Source: an uncultured Clostridia bacterium
GTDB taxonomy: Bacteria > Bacillota > Clostridia > Christensenellales > UBA1242
DNA: 5,415 nucleotides
Assembly: GCA_937893125.1 (NCBI GenBank)
Contig: CALBHW010000028.1
Coordinates: forward strand, 1 to 5,415
Direction of reading: 5' to 3'
The translations under genes were made by a program, and so were the position numbers. This document shows, in pieces, positions 4,933 to 5,415 of this stretch (its first letter is position 1; the number at the start of each line of letters is the position of its first letter). The notes below the pieces were generated by a model. The model was not told where the DNA came from, did not search any database, and saw only the letters and a program-made list of their open reading frames with translations.

Positions 4933-5382
4933 TTATAAATCTTTTGATAAATTTGTATTTTTATAACTTATAAGAATATGAGTTGGAGCAAATATAATAG
5001 CAAAAAATATTAGCAAAATGTTTAGTAACATTATTCCGCTAAATATGAATATTATTGATGGTATAATAGACAATGCTAATGATTTAATAAGTGTGGATTT
5101 TTTCCAAAAAACAATCCAGAATAAAAGATATAAGAATACTAGTGTAAAGTTTACAATTATATAAACCAATTTTGCATTGTTAAACCAAAAATTAAAATAT
5201 GTGTATGGCACATTAACCATCATAAAAATAAAGCAACCATATCTACCCATCTGTTCTAATATTTCAACTATTTTATTTTTATAAAGGTTATTAAAACCAT
5301 CTTTATTTGTTAAAGCAAACACTATATTTGGAATCATAATAAGAATTATTATAATTAAACCTATATAATTAAATATACCCAT
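4933..5382 (-). CDS. Small multi-pass membrane protein, function unknown
   Basis: The 149-residue product is very hydrophobic, with about five membrane segments near residues 4-24, 46-66, 71-93, 101-120 and 121-137. A conserved-looking polar loop at 25-45 (TNKDGFNNLYKNKIVEILEQ) and a terminal FAPTHILISYKN segment mark it. I have seen similar uncharacterised proteins in clostridial genomes but know no named function. GGAGAG lies 5 bases before ATG 5382, which fixes the start. Only 33 bases upstream are in the window and no promoter is visible there. It is followed after 52 bases by the SAP-like remnant on the same strand, with no terminator between them, so they may once have been co-transcribed. 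Transport or signalling roles would be guesses. Confidence 0.8.
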   Translation of the reverse strand: MGIFNYIGLIIIILIMIPNIVFALTNKDGFNNLYKNKIVEILEQMGRYGCFIFMMVNVPYTYFNFWFNNAKLVYIIVNFTLVFLYLLFWIVFWKKSTLIKSLALSIIPSIIFIFSGIMLLNILLIFFAIIFAPTHILISYKNTNLSKDL

Positions 5383-5415
5383 ATTTTCTCTCCATTTGAA
5401 TTTATGTTTTGGCTA

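Overview
The window is a 5.4 kb stretch of an AT-rich, Gram-positive-type genome. Strong AGGAG-like ribosome binding sites, near-consensus TTGACA/TATAAT promoters and the protein families present suggest a Firmicute, most likely an uncultured or gut-type clostridial lineage. No rRNA, tRNA, CRISPR array, transposase or phage gene is visible, and the species cannot be named from the sequence.

Layout from left to right. (1) ispH (minus, 128-1006), the last enzyme of the MEP isoprenoid pathway, is the only clear housekeeping gene. (2) A small four-cysteine zinc-ribbon protein (plus, 1306-1557) is divergent from ispH, and each gene has a recognisable sigma-A-type promoter in the shared gap. (3) The zinc-ribbon gene converges on a 412-residue minus-strand protein (1823-3061); a nested, probably bidirectional terminator at 1671-1733 lies between them. 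This protein carries two R-x4-H motifs about 235 residues apart and looks like a tandem-HEPN putative ribonuclease. (4) A 67-residue Cro/CI-type helix-turn-helix regulator (minus, 3212-3415) lies directly upstream of the HEPN gene. (5) Divergent from the regulator is a zinc-ribbon/TM2 membrane protein (plus, 3526-3843) with a consensus extended -10 promoter. The regulator/TM2 gap holds two 12-bp direct repeats and a 14-bp perfect palindrome across the promoter start, which are good operator candidates. (6) A 21-bp-arm perfect hairpin separates the TM2 gene from a MerR-family regulator with a GyrI-like ligand-binding domain (minus, 3908-4705). That regulator has a textbook MerR promoter: 19-bp spacer with an internal dyad. 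(7) Upstream of it, on the same strand, are a 31-codon remnant that resembles the start of a SAP-domain protein (4785-4880) and a small multi-pass membrane protein (4933-5382).

How the genes may work together. The regulator plus tandem-HEPN protein (with or without the TM2 protein) is the most interesting unit. It has the shape of a small regulated toxin or defence locus, but this is inference from motifs and context. The right-hand part (MerR, SAP remnant, membrane protein) reads as accessory, partly decayed DNA, possibly acquired. The MerR protein probably controls its own promoter; no efflux pump or other obvious target is in the window.
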